A stretch of 64,000 bases of DNA from Hypomyces perniciosus. Taxonomy: Eukaryota > Ascomycota > Sordariomycetes > Hypocreales > Hypocreaceae. Within the stretch, counting starts at the first letter, position 1, and each line of letters starts with the position of its first letter. The DNA lies in assembly GCA_008477525.1 (NCBI GenBank), contig SPDT01000007.1, positions 6,324,001 to 6,388,000 of the forward strand, in the 5' to 3' direction. The notes beneath the pieces were generated by a model. It worked only from the letters and a program-made list of their open reading frames with translations. It made no database searches and was not told the DNA's origin. Positions 24,860-37,836 of the stretch are shown piece by piece. Both the position numbers and the translations under genes were made by a program.

Positions 24860-25810
24860 TATGCTTAGTTTTCGGCTATCGTGATCATGGCTTTAAGGTG
24901 AGGCATTGTGATCTTCCAAGGGGCAAATTGGGTGTGATTCGGTCATGTTTCCATTGGAGGATCATATAAATATAGCTAACGTCAAAGGGGCTAGTATGTG
25001 TCATGAGAGGTCATGACACCGCGCGTGGCGTCCAATTTACTGATATAATATGAGCTGTGCCGATATTTTACATGTAAATCGCACCATATGATATATGACA
25101 CTGTTGTGAGCCGAACAGAAAATCCCTGATCTACTACGCGGCCAAAAAAACAACCCCGATTAACCAAGGAGAAGAGCGTTGCTTTTATCCCACCGATTTA
25201 AAGTCGGTCTTTGAAGAATCCTTCTCTCGAGGCTCCTCTTGGATCACAATCCCTGCATGTGACCTGATATAATATTGTGTTCCGAGATAGGAATTATTCG
25301 CCGACATCCCGCGTGTAGTGTACACGCAATTGCAATTGGTGACATCTCCGTGCGGACATTCCGTTATCACATCCCACAGCACATACTCCATCCAATCCCC
25401 AAACAGCTATTACATGTCTACTGGATTCAGCTCTGTTTCAACAGACCGCAAACCTTCAAAGCTTGTCTACTTCTTCACATCTGCCGGGGTCCTGACTCAC
25501 TTATTGATCTATCTTCAGCTCTGCTAAGACGTCTGGAGTCAAGCGCGGGCAAAGGACCGAGGACTGGGCGGCTTATGGTTTAGTATGTCCGAGCTAGGTC
25601 TTCTTAGCTCCTTGCGTGATAATTAGTTGGCATGTGTAGCTTTGCCGAGAGGTTGCTCTACACAGCGAGAGGAAAGATCGTCATGTCTCTTGCCTATATT
25701 GTAAAGGAGTTGGTGGGCGGGCGTTCTCAGTATATGACGTTGATTACTCCCACGGTTCTTCGTCCCCATGTCTTCGAACTCTTCATCACATAGTCAGTTA
25801 CCTAAATCCG
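24860..25810. other. Intergenic DNA between the transposon block and the P450 gene
   Basis: Base composition returns to ordinary here. Short open frames (25185-25583) overlap on both strands and look random. It should hold the P450 promoter; no clear TATA box was recognised. Confidence 0.5.
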
Positions 25811-27450
25811 TTGTCCGATATGTTTCTATTCCAAGCCATAGTGGTCTTGCTAGGCTTCCTCATTTACCTAGTCGTTCGCAAACCAAAGAAGAACTTACCA
25901 CCTGGACCAAAAGGTCTACCCATAGTTGGTAATGTCCTCGACCTCCCTCCCAAAGGAACCCCAGATCATGAACACTGGAAAGCGATCAATGACAAGTATG
26001 GCCCAGTTGCTTCCATTACCGTTCTAGGCCAGAACATCATCATCGTGAATGACAAAGACACTGTACAAGAAATTCTCGAGAAGAAGTCTCTCATCTCATC
26101 CGGGCGCCCTATTCTTGAGTTTGCCAACTACTGTGGCTTCGGAGAATTTATTTCCCTTCATCAGTTGAGTGACCGATTCAGGTCACAGAGAAGGTTCTTA
26201 CACCAAGCCATTGGAACCAAGAATCTGGCAGCCAAGTATGCCGATGTTCAAGAGCTGGAAGTGGGCAGGATGTTGTTACGAGCATTAAATGAGCCTGAGA
26301 AGGTCTTCGACCACTTTGCAGTGTAAGTGACTTGCAGACTGCCTGTTTTAGGAATGTGCTGACTCCATATAGTACGACTGGTGCCATTATTCTTAAAATT
26401 GTATACGACTACACCGTCGACCCTCAGAAGCCTGACCCTCTGGTAGGCCTGATTGACCGCATGATGGCCAACTTCTCCCGCGCCTCTGTCCCTTTCACCC
26501 GCCTCGTGGAGTTTATCCCTGCTCTCAAATGGCTCCCTGAAGGCTTCCCATGCACAGGCTTCAAGGCCGACGCCAAAAAATATAACAAGGAGATCCAGGC
26601 CGTCATCAACCAGCCCTATGAGTTCGTCCGCAAGCAGATGACCATCCACAACCGCACGGAGTCATATGTCGCAAAACTTGTGCAAGGATGTATTGGTGAT
26701 CGGGATGAGCCAAGCCCAGAGGATGCTTACACCATCAAGTGGTCCGCTGCGGCGCTATACGGAGGCGGCGCGGATACCACAGTTTCAACGCTGATTAGCT
26801 TCATTATGGCTATGATCATGTTCCCTGAAGCCCAGCGCAGAGCTCAGGAGGAAATCGATGCTGTTACTGGTGGTACACGTCTCCCTTTGCTCACAGATAG
26901 ACAGCAGATGCCCTTTGTCGAGGCCATGGTTACTGAGGCTCTGCGCTGGTGTCCCATCCTGCCCATGGGCGTGCCTCATGCTCTGTCCGAGGATATGACC
27001 TATAAGGGCTACGAGCTTCCCAAGGGCTCTTACGTATTCCCTGCCGTCTGGCAATTTACCCATGACCCTGAGGTCTACGCCCATCCTGACGCGTTTACTC
27101 CGGAGCGCTACCTCGCCCCGCGCCACGAGCCGGATCCTCGATGGGCTGTCTTTGGCTTCGGTCGAAGAGTATGCCCTGGGCGATACCTTGCTGATTCTTC
27201 TTTATTCCTGTCGATAGCCAACTTGGTTGCTGCTTTTGACATTGGGAAAGCGACTGATGCGCTGGGCAACGTGCTTGAGCCGAAGCTAGACTTCGAGGCC
27301 GGCATTATTGCGAAGCCAAAGGCTTTTCCGTACAAGCTTGTACCCAGGAGTGAGAAGTATGCGGAACTGGTCAAGGCTGTGGAGAGAGAGCATCCGTGGG
27401 AGGAGAGCGATGCGTCGCAGTTGGGCGTGCTGCCACCACCTTCACATTAA
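25811..27450 (+). CDS. Cytochrome P450 monooxygenase (OrdA/CYP64-like class)
   Basis: Two exons, 25811-26322 and 26373-27450, joined over a 50-bp intron (GTAAGT...ATATAG), give 529 residues. An N-terminal membrane anchor (residues about 4-22) is followed by the Pro-rich hinge LPPGPKGLPIVG. The I-helix oxygen-activation motif is GGGADTT (about 301-307), the K-helix ExxR is EALR (about 359-362), and the heme loop is FGFGRRVCPG with Cys about 438. All catalytic elements are present, so a functional ER-bound haem monooxygenase is expected. The overall pattern resembles fungal P450s annotated as O-methylsterigmatocystin oxidoreductase-like, but the substrate cannot be told from sequence. The next gene converges from the right 142 bp away. 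It is the first intact gene beside the transposon block. Confidence 0.95.
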
Positions 27451-27592
27451 GTGTAAGTGACGGCTGGGATTGAGAGGTTATGATGATGCGGATACTTGAC
27501 CCAATAGGTCCGTTGTGTTTTATGTCTTTTAGCTTCACTAATCAAGAGTAATTCATCATTTCTACAGCGGATGTTCATAAACCATAATCTCC

Positions 27593-28767
27593 CTATCCTC
27601 GACTAACCTTGATGACCACCTTTCCAAAATGCCTCCCCCCTTCCAAATACTCCATTGCCTCCCTCGCCTCCTCCATCCCAAACGTCTTACACACAACTGG
27701 CCGAATCTCCTGTTCCTCATAGAACTTAACCATCTCCTCAAACCTATCTTTCCCACCATTAAGCAACCCCCTGAGCGTGACATTCCTCCTCAGCGCCGAC
27801 ACATTCACATTCAACCTCTCCCCATTCCCTTCCGCCTCCTCGTCCTCTTTACCAGATAAGTATCCAATGCAGTTGATCAGTCCCCCAAACGCCACGCTTG
27901 CGAAACTCTTGCGTAAGGTCTTTGCCCCTCCGACTTCAAGGATGACATCCGCTCCGTTGCCCCCCGTGGCTTTCATCACCTCCTCTTGCCACTCCCAATG
28001 AGTGCGGTAGTTGATCCCATGATCGGCACCAAGCTCCTCCCTCGCACGCTTCAGCTTCTCGTCAGACGACGATGTGATAATGGCGTTTAGCCCCGCTGCC
28101 TTTGCAATCTGCAATCCCGCAATACTAACTTCCCCCGTCCCCTGCAACAACACCGTTCCTCCTCTCTCCTTTCTCTCCTCTTCTTCATTCCCAGGCTTAA
28201 GAGCAGGTCTCAATGCCTCCCAGGCAGTCACACTCGCAACCGGCAAACAACTCGCCTCCTCAGGGCTCAAATACCCCGGCACCCCAACTACCGCCTTGGC
28301 ATCGAAGCAGCGATACTCCATCAACACTCCTTGCAAGGGAAACCCCAATCCCGACTGCAAATCGGCCTCTTTGACAGGTCCAGAAAGATGCGTCTGTAAG
28401 AATACAGACATCACCCACGCGCCGGGGGCGAAGAGAGGAGATTTACTCTCCACGACTCTGCCGCACATGTCTGAGCAAGGAGCAATTCCGGTAGTAGATT
28501 GGGAAAGGGATGCCTGGTACGTAAATTCCCCTTTGCAGACTGCAAACCTCGATGTCAATAAAGTTTCCAAAGGGAAGAAAGTAGGGGATAACCATTGGTA
28601 CCTTCAACGTCTCGATAGTTCAGACTCACAGCCTGAATCTTGACCAAGACCTCCCCTTCCTTGGGCGTTGGGATCTCTCCGTCCACAAGCTGAAGCTTAT
28701 CCAGCCCATCCATCTTTGTAATCCATTGCTTATTCACTGGCACCATGGCGGGTTCGCATACAACCAT
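27593..28767 (-). CDS. MDR-family NAD(P)-dependent alcohol dehydrogenase/quinone oxidoreductase
   Basis: Two exons on the minus strand: 28602-28767 and 27593-28539, intron 62 bp (donor GTACCA, acceptor TTTGCAG), 370 residues. The N-terminal GroES-like half has VSLNYRD, and PCSDMCGRV follows the splice. The Rossmann half has GTVLLQGTGEVSIAGLQIA and the usual GADHGINY-type segment. The structural-zinc Cys cluster is not evident, closer to the zinc-free quinone reductase-like branch. A second in-frame ATG at 28744-28746 (GCCATGG context) would give 363 residues and looks at least as good a start. Convergent with the P450. Reaction inferred only to class level (NAD(P)H-linked oxidoreduction). Confidence 0.92.
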
Positions 28768-30220
28768 CTCTCTGCTTATAGTCCGTCTCTCGTTCTGTTA
28801 GGGAGTGGACTTGAGTGCAAAGTCGGTCGATTGTAAAATCGCGCACAGGTATTAGAAGGAATCAGAATTGATCGTCAAAGACAGTTTGTTGGGGTAAAGT
28901 TACACGCCACTACTTCGAAACTGCATCAATGCAAGCGAATAGGAACTCACTTCCCCCTGTCGATCAACGAGGATCATAAACGGGGCCATCGACCCAATCA
29001 GCTTGTCAACAGATTAAGACATCACCAACTCTCAGATAGGTAAGCCGTGAAACAGAATCACATCTTCAATTCGAGCCCCTAATATGCTAATACAGAGGAG
29101 CGGTGCATGATATCAAGTGCTTTGCAACACCAACTCAACGCGACCACATCCCAATCCAGCCCGTCTCATCCCACTCAAAACGTTTGCCCAAGAGAAACCG
29201 TGTATCATTGTATAAAAGTGTTTTTCTCACATCCCATCACCTCTTCGCACCAAGCGCATCACCATCAGGCATCCATCCTCCTCGATATTGCAAAAAAGTT
29301 TTCCAAAAAGGGAGGCAACCCAAGCAAATGCTGCCAATCAACGCCACAAGGAAATAATCTCCGGTGAAGCATCCCCTCCCTCGCTCGAGAGAGAACCATA
29401 TCCGAAGCGGAAATGGCAAATATTAGTCGACCCGAGGAGAGGGGACACACCAGACCCATGAATAATGCACGAACAATTTTTCTTTTTTTGTTGATTCCCA
29501 CCGTCCGCACATCACTCCAACATTCGTTCCACACAATCAACATGTCGCTATCCACATCCCCTACCTCTCCATGTAACAAGAGGTCGGGCCTTCGAAATCG
29601 TCGTCGTCACGGTCATATCTGGACGTCAGACAGGGGGTATTAAGTTGGGTATAGGTACTGCTGGTCATCATCACCGAAGCCACTCCACTCAATGCTTATG
29701 AGCTGCGCAGCACGGCGAGGAAGATTCGCGGCAGCTGTCTAGACGTAAGGTCGTAAAAATAAACGTCATAATCGTCAAGAAATGGTCGTAGATCTTTGAT
29801 GGTGGAGTACATTTTGAGGGGGTTCCAGGCTATACGCTCGGAAGCGAGTCGTAACTTTTTTTTTCATAATGGTTGCCCATTTGTCGAAACAAGAAAAATG
29901 CTGTATCCGGATCCTTTTTCCAAATCTCATCTGGGACGGCGTCATAATCAGGGCTGGTCACGGAGAAGCTGCGAAGCATCTACCAATGAATAGCCTATCA
30001 AATGCATGCCGTTATGTGCGAGGGTTCCCAGAAGATCAACCAAAAGTTCAGTTCGGTCGTCCAGGTCTAAGTCAATATTACAAGTCGTAAAAGCAATGTG
30101 CCGAGAGCTAGGCGGTGAATGCGACGCAGAGACCGGGTCTTAACCCTGCAGGCAGTCCATCATTCCCCATCGAGCCGGGACCGCTCTCGTGGAGAAACAA
30201 GCAGACCCGTGTATTGGCCT
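28768..30220. other. Intergenic DNA, no gene recognised
   Basis: Several short overlapping frames (29103-29643, 29796-30303) without recognisable domains. Contains the MDR promoter (right of 28767) and the 3' flank of the RRM/R3H gene. Confidence 0.5.
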
Positions 30221-32211
30221 TTAGTGATACCTTGAGGTGTTGGTTGAGGCGGTACCAACACGTGCTCCGTTATCTGAAGAATCTAGTGCTTCATGTTAGT
30301 TAGCGTGACCACCACATCTGGAGCTTGCGACATACCACTGCCACGTTGCATATGACCATTTGCCCGACCGCGACCACCAAAGCCGTTGGAGGTTTCCCAC
30401 TCTGGACCCCGAGGTTGCCTATCGGGCGCGCCCTTCGAGTTGTTGCCATTGGCACTAGGTCGTTGGCTACCGATTGCTCCAGGGGTGCTACGCGCCTGGG
30501 GCTGTAGAGAGTTGGACTCGAAAGCGCCTAAGCTCAGGCTGCTAAGGCCAGTTACAAGGTCATTCTTGGCACCAGGAGTACCCGGGTTTCCCTGATTCTG
30601 ACCTGTGCTGCTCATGTAGTCTCCAAATCGGGCCGTAGAACCGGGCGCAATGCTGCCCAAACCATTGCCAGGTGCTAGATAGCTCGATGAAGCTTGCGAC
30701 GGACTAGGTGTGAATGAGCGCAAATCTGCGAAGCTCTTAGCAGCTCGCAGATTGTTGGGGATACCGCTGCCGTCGGGACTTCCAGGAAGTTCAAGAGTCG
30801 GGCCGTGGCGGCCGATCAAATGAGAAAAGTGGCTGCTCGCAGCACGCGACTCCCTATCGGCAGCAAAGTCAAAGGTAGCCGCTCTGCTTAGTCCTCGCTT
30901 GTGGACGTCAAGGCTACTAGCCGGAGGGGTCTGAATATTGGCGGTTGGCGAAGGTTGCTGTCGCTTCAGAACAGTAAGCTGTCGTGAATCTGCCTCGCCT
31001 ATAGACTGATGCTCAAGTCCCATGTGATGCGCGAGAATGTGGATGGATCTTCGGTGCTCGGGCGCAATGCCAGGAGGGAATACGAGAATCTCGCGGGAGT
31101 CATCCCTTCGGAACATGACAAGCTCAGTGTAAAACTCGAGCGTTTGGGGGTCGTTAAGATCGACATCTCCTAAACCGCCGTTAGTTGATCCGGATTGAGA
31201 GCAACAGCGAAATCATGACTTACCCAAATGAGTCGATGTAGGGCCACGCGACTGACCTTGAACCATTCCACCAAGTGACTGAATAGAGCTCTGGTTGTGC
31301 AACATGGGGGCTCGATGTTGTTCCTCCAGTTGACCTCTTCGCTCACGTTTCTCACGCTCGATACGCTCTCGTTCAGCTTCAGGGAGCATCTTCTTATACT
31401 CAACCCGCAGCTTTCGACCATGGACATCCATTCCATTCATTGCTTCGATCACAATTCGTGTGTCCTCGGCCGACTGAAAGTTGGCAAAAGCGAGGCCACG
31501 GAACACACCATTGTCGAAATGGTAGTTGAAGGCATACGGCTGGGGCAGGTGCATATCAAGCATGATAGATGCAAGGGTCTCCTTGCGTACAGCAAATGGA
31601 ATGTTTTTGATAACGATAGCGGTGGGAATCAGCTGGTCACTATCAGCACCCCCGGATCGATGATCAGTTGGAGATGGGTGCGATCCAGGACCGTCGACAC
31701 GAAGACCGCCATTCGACAACGGGGCTGAGAGGCTGTTTGAGAATGGCTGGAGGTTAGGCATACCAATTCCACTATGGTCGGTCCAGTTCTGCGGCACTCA
31801 GGTTAGTCTGGTTAGGATGCTCGCGTCAGTAGGTATACGCACAGAGGGCAAAGCAGCGCGCCTGTTGACACTCCTCTGTCGGTTGGGCCCATGTACGGCG
31901 CCGTTGACAGTAGCCACGCCCGCACCGTTATAACTCCAGGACTGGCTATTATCTAGCATGTAACCAGGCATGCCGCCAGAACCCGTCATGGTGTCCATCG
32001 CCCTGGGGTTGTATCCACTGGCCATTCTATCGGTTGAATAAAGGGCAGATGAGCCCAAAGGTGCGTCAAACGGCCGCTGTGTCTGTCGAGGTAGCGATAG
32101 GCCAGCAGCAAAACCGCCGGCAGCGTAATTCTGCCTCGTCGTGCTCGGCGACCGATTCGTGGGTGTGCTGTAGTCGAGATAAGTCATGTCATGCGGTTGT
32201 TGTTGGGTCAT
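30221..32211 (-). CDS. cip2: RRM + R3H RNA-binding protein (Cip2/Pin4-like)
   Basis: Four exons on the minus strand: 31843-32211, 31224-31788, 30336-31169 and 30221-30282; introns are 53-54 bp with good sites (GTAAGT, GTATGT, CTAAC branch). The product is 609 residues. A disordered Gln/Ser-rich N-terminus is followed by one RRM (about 178-255; RNP2 IVIKNIPF, RNP1 FRGLAFANF). A basic helix EAERERIEREKRERR follows, then an R3H domain (about 320-365; PEHRRSIHILAHHMGLEH) and a long low-complexity Ser/Gly/Pro tail. RRM followed by R3H is the layout of S. pombe Cip2 and budding-yeast Pin4, post-transcriptional regulators that bind mRNA. The last exon encodes only the 20-odd residue end SSDNG...SRYH. 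The ATG at 32209-32211 is the first in frame; the frame stays open slightly upstream without an ATG, so an upstream exon is not excluded. Confidence 0.9.
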
Positions 32212-35200
32212 TCTTTTACGATTTGTGTCCACAGCGGGAAGCCACTGCTGTTGTCACGCAGTAGGCCACTTGACCGGGTGGTGGTTGGGACCAGCTGTCT
32301 GCAACGAAGCAAAGGATGGGTACAGATCGACAGAGACTGACGATGCTGGAATCACAGCTGATGATGGCGACGAAGAAATGGGTGATGATTAAACGGTAGC
32401 ATATACACAGTTTAGGCCCGCTTCGATCGGTCGTCTAGTCGTAACGGTCGTAACGTATGATGATGGCGGTGCCGACACAACAGCGAAGAGGTTGTGCGAC
32501 AAGCAACAGAGGATATGGTCCCTGTTTAAGGGTAACGATGGCAACTCAGGAGTCGGAGTCGTTGCACGTCGGCGCTGTTCGGACCCTTGAGGCTTCTCTC
32601 TCTTCTTGTCGGTGGCAACAGATGACACTGCGAATGGGCGCCCAGGAGAGCTGAACAGGTCACGGAGCTGAAGCGCGTCCACTGTCGTCGTCTTCTCTAT
32701 TCTGACCGTCGTGACTGGAGAGTCGGGGAAGCGGGTTTTTTTCACAGGAGATGCAGCCAACAGCATGCGCGACTGGCGGAGATGGTGGCGAAGACGCTCA
32801 GTGGTCGGAAACCAGTTAGCCTGTGGCGTAGTAGCGTAACCTTGCCGTCCGGCCGCTACCAATAACCGTCCAGAGGAGGCGGAAAAGGCTCAGCAGTGTC
32901 GACAACTGCTCCTCTGAGACGTCTCTCTCGTCTGTTTGTTCGCGGGCTCGAGGACAGGCGAGGGCGCGCGGAGGGGGGGGAGATAGGGAGGACGAGGAGA
33001 AAGAATGCAATACGACACCAGACAGGTTGGCGAAGAGGGAGAGTCGGGTTGATGGCTAGGGAAGAAAAATTCCACTACCATAATAACCTACTAAGGGGAT
33101 GCTTTCCATAGACCCACTTTCCGCGATGGCCTTAACAGCCAAAAGGGGAAAGGGTACGTGATGGGAGTATAGGGGCTGCCGCTATCAGTCAGGTAGCTCT
33201 GGTTTTGTGCATATATGACAGTTCTAGCCTCTAAGGGAATGGAAGCCCCCTATTTTTGCAATTAGGGGAGGGACTCCTGAGCTGGACAGATGTGGTTAAT
33301 AGTACTCCGTACGAGTACGGAGTATGGAGCAGGAGTGGGAGGAGGAGTACTGCTAAAAGGACGGACTGCGGTGCGAATGCGCGCGCGCGAGAGAGAAAGA
33401 GAGAGAGAGAGGCTGTGTATTTTGCAGCAGTACGAGAGGTACGATTGGTTATTTTCCCCCTCTCTCTTCGTTGACATTTTCTGGCAGCAACAGAGCCCTA
33501 TTACTACTACTGCTACTATAGGTACTTATTGCTGCCAGTAGAGTACGAGTAGTAGTACAAAGTATGTAGGTATGTAAATTACGGAGATTATTGTGTTAGC
33601 GAATCTACCATGCCTTCCCGCACCAAGCAGCGGGGTCCAGGTGTAGCTTTGTTTCCACGTTGGGGCCCGAAATTCTCCAAAAACCCCCTGAATTTCAGGA
33701 ACTTTGGCGGCCCAGATGCTGCTGGTGAGGGAACAAATGGGGGGGCGACGTCTGCCGCTAATCTTCTGTCAAAAAACTATATAGTGTCGGGCCTCCACTT
33801 ATGGCGTGAGAGGAAAGGGGTTCATGTGAGCTCTTTGCTGCTAGTTGTCGTACCTGCAATAATACTGTGCTCAACACTGCGGACAACCACTGTAATCCCT
33901 GGCACCAATACTATGGCACCGTACGATACCTACCTACCTAAGATAGTACAACCAGACCTGGTGCGAGCGAGAAGAGCTGCTTGGTGCTGCTGCTGCAGGC
34001 AACCAGGGCATTTCTCTGGCTGGGCTCTCCCAAGCAAGCCCAAGGCCCCCAAGACTGCTCACTCAAGCCGCCTGCCAGGGGGTGATGGTCGCTGTGGCAC
34101 CCGCACAGCTGTGGTGGAATTTGGGCCCCCGCTGCGCCGAGACCACCCCAGCAAGCCGGCTCCCTCGCAGCATAAGCTTGGGGGAGCTTCCTTCATCTGG
34201 ATCGACTTGCAGAGATTCGAACGATATGTCCTCCGTGGCAGTAGTAGTAGGAGTACATCGCGATGCTCTCGAGTTGCAAATACTACTTACTATAGGTACT
34301 TCGTAATAGTATCTACGAGTAAACATTGCCAGTTGCGTTTCCTACAGTGTAAGTCGGAGATCATGAGTCAGCAAACAAACAGTCAAACATGCTTGGAAAA
34401 GGAGAAATGCCATCCATTTGCCCTCGTTTGTCCAAAAGCCATGAGACCTGCCTCCACCACTCATGTTCCAAACTACTGCACACTTCCATGCACGACTGGC
34501 TGGCGCTTCATGTTCATGTCATGTCGTGAGCATCATTACCATCACACACATAAACAAATGTCTCTCCTCCGTGGAAGCTTCGGCCCGTCTCGTTCTCCCA
34601 CTAAGACCGTCTGTCTGCCGTGACACTCGTGTGTGATGTGTCTTGACTCGTAATACGGCGTACAAGCAGTGGTGGTAGCATTACTACTGTTGCTACGAAG
34701 TACTGCTACTCCATATAAGCAAGGAAGCTTGGAATGCAATGCGTGTCGCAGAGAGTGACAGCCAAGCACCCAAATTTCAGCCGATCTGAGAACGCCTACT
34801 CGTACCTACGCGGTTTATTAGTAGTATTAGTGGCTATCCCTGAAACACGTTGGATGACTCTAATAAGACTCACGGCACTAGGGGAAACGGGGAAGCGGCA
34901 TTCCAAGGCGAGTGGAAGAGGCTACTGCAGTCGCCATTATTTGCATAGTACGGAGTAGTATTATTTGTTATAAGAGGTTGGAGCCATTTCAGTACTGAAG
35001 AACGCCGGCGAACCAACTATGCAGGTTGCACTACGGAGTATTACTACTTCGTATTCAACTTGTAGATGCAGGGTGGTGATGCTGCCTCATTCATCAGACC
35101 AGGTTTTCTTCCCTACCTATCTTGGCCTCCAAGTTTCACTGACAACCAATCGTACCTAGTTTTGTCAAGGTCGCGTCAGAAACAAAAGAGGCAGACCCAA

Positions 35201-37836
35201 ATAAACAATTTTCCTTGTTGCTGCTTACGATGGCACGTCAGCACTTCTTATCATCCTGCCCTGTAGGATCCACGCTTGATAAAAACAGTAGTACTACACG
35301 GTTCGTATTTTCCCCCTAACGCTTCCCTCTTCTGCAAAGGGCTAAATGCACTTATTTATCTCACGGGTTCTTCTGATATTGGGCTGGAAATAATATAATC
35401 TGGAGATTAATATACTATAACTTACTTATCCTGGAAAGAATTTCCCATCACATCATTATCATTCGCCGCAAAAAGCGCTCTACGAAATGCCACACGTGTC
35501 AGAATCGCAGGACAGGACAGGACGAAGAGTTGACAGATCGTCTCTATTCATCGATCGGTACGGCACGGCGTGGCGTTTTCCCTGCCGCATACTTCGTAGC
35601 GAATTCCGCAGCTCGCTGCTTGGTGTTTGATGTTTATAAAGTCATTATCCCTTCCGCGCGGGACCCTATTCATACTACCCGCACTCCCTAAAACATACCG
35701 TTTTTGCTCTAGTTACCGGGCCTTTGAAACAAGAAATTTTATCTTTATCTACTCCGAGGTCTTTTTCCTCCATCCTCAACTTGCCTCCCCCTTTTCTTCC
35801 CCCTCTTCTTCTCTCCCAAGCTTTTTAATGAGAACGCCTTCGAGAGAGTTTTCTGACAAGCCCACCAACAAAAAAAAATGGATCTTCACGAGACCAGGGC
35901 TGCATCCCCACGAATCGGAGTCATAGCTGGTCCCAAGAACAAGGGTATGGCAACCGTCTCTTTGCTGTGCTCAGGTCAGGCGGCGGCGACCGTCCTGTTA
36001 GTTGTCAGCCACTAGAACTGACCATGACGCCGTCAATAGTCACGAGGGGCCCCTTTTACCGCAACCGCGGGACCGGTGCTAGCGGAGCTGAGCCTCCATA
36101 AAAATGGACAAGGGCCATGCCTTTTTTACTGGGAGGGAAACCGTGCATATGGCTTCGTCTTCATGAGAGAGCCTCATCTCAATATTACGGAGTCCTAGGA
36201 GATAATGCATCTACCGGGTTTGCGGATCGCACTGTGCAGGTCAGGGAAACCGGGAGCCCGGAACTCATCATTTAGCTACTATTATCTCACCGGGGCAAAA
36301 CTTCCTCCTCCCCTTTTCTGCGCCTCATCACCACCACCAGATTGCACGAGTTGACAAACTAGCCCTTATTCGATCTCTTTAGGGACCAATCTCCTTTTAT
36401 GCCATCCAGTCGGGTTCATGCTAGGTTCGGGAGCTTTGAGCCATCCATCGCTCTTTGCCGGATCCACCGAGGTGTGTTGGTGCGTGAGGCCCCTGACAGC
36501 TCAAGGCGACCTACAATGTGGCCGCCGCTCCGTTGCATTACATACGACATGCGGCATACGAGTCTATGTATGCAGGTCCCGTCCCGGGCCAACCTATTGC
36601 TGAAAGAGGAAATCTGTTTACTTTGAGGTGCTCCGGCTACGGAGGGTTTTATCCACCTTCACCGGCGACCACCCAACACAGTTCTGGCTGAGCTCTGATC
36701 CTCGTCCTGAGAGCCTGTGCCAGAGCCCTATCATGCCAAGCTTGACAGCTCCTCGAAACATGACAGAAACCCTCATAATAAACTGCTTACGACCGCACTA
36801 ACGAGGAGAGCCATTGCCTGGCTAGGCATGCATATCTTGGACCAAACTCGAACCAACTGCATATGCCCATACCCACCCCCTTCCCCTAAACACAAGGAAC
36901 CATTGGTGCCCTGCCCCTCGTGCGCACCTCATCATGCACGTAAGTAGACCTGCAGCAATCTGCATGCACGTCGCCTCAGTGGTATTTTTTATTTTCCTTT
37001 CCCGGCGGTAAGAAGAGGGCCTGGAGGTAAGAGAGGGGGGGCACAAGCACAGACAGCCGCCGCCGTCGGCTATGCACGTCTCTCGATCTGGTCGACCGCC
37101 ACTGTGTATGTACTCGTAGGGGAGAGAAAAGGGGGTGCGTTGATTGCGAGTACTCCAGCAAACGATGGCGATTGGGGTGCGTTCGGGTGGTTGCTGGATG
37201 ACAGACGGGTGTGGGCGGGTGAGTGCAGATGTGTCCGTGAACGTGAGTTGGTGGAAGATGGATGCAAACACCTGCAGGTAGTACCAGATACTCTGTAATT
37301 GGTTGTTTACTCTGTAGTGTGCTGCTGTAGTTCTTGGTGGTTCTCCAGGCTGGTTCAATCGGTCATGTTGATATCTATGTCAGAGGTTCATTGACGTGTC
37401 AAGTTAAAGGTGGCTTCACCTATATTGATAGACTTTGGATTCACAATCGGTTTCGATTGAGAAGTAAAATGCTTGATGGAGAGCTTTCTCTTGTTGGATT
37501 ATAGCACACTTAAACGTGTTGATTCTAACCTAGGCAGATGTTTGTTTATATAATCATACATGCGTTCCCTGACTTGAATGAAGCTATATTCACCTACGCC
37601 GACAAAATCATCCCATTCGCCACAACGCCATCTGTCCATGCAAGATACGAAATCCCACCTCAAATTCATGCACACAATATTGAAGAATACTCCCAGTCAT
37701 ATAAACAACTCCAAAAAAGTGTACACTCACTTGAGCGACACTTCAGTCAAAAAAAAAGTATAGGGTAGGCAAACAAGTACTTGATTGCATGTCAAAAAGC
37801 AGCAATAATACCCCAGATTGTATAAGCGAACCAGAA
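32212..37836. other. 5.6 kb gene-poor region upstream of the RRM/R3H gene
   Basis: No recognised gene. Contains simple repeats (GA tract about 33381-33411), several TACGGAGTA-type octamers (33305-33330, 34951, 35033, 36188) and pyrimidine-rich stretches (35765-35830). A 337-codon frame at 33610-34623 has no domain-like composition. Could be an extended promoter or leader of the RRM/R3H gene or hold noncoding RNA; nothing decisive is visible. Confidence 0.45.
33379..33412. repeat. GC/GA simple repeat
   Basis: Alternating GC run (about 33379-33389) followed directly by a (GA)n tract with one interruption. Confidence 0.9.

Noticed and set aside
32389..32862. 157-codon minus frame upstream of the RRM/R3H gene
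   Set aside because: No domain, and it starts without a clear ATG context. Could be leader sequence; not enough support for a gene or extra exon.
33610..34623. 337-codon open frame on the plus strand
   Set aside because: Amino-acid content is patchy (Cys runs, Ser/Arg/His clusters) with no domain, and the interval contains simple repeats and intergenic motifs. Looks like chance in GC-balanced DNA.
35878..35948. Possible first exon (ATG after an A-run, MDLHETRAASPRIG, then GTATGG)
   Set aside because: Good start context and a possible donor, but no plausible second exon was found.
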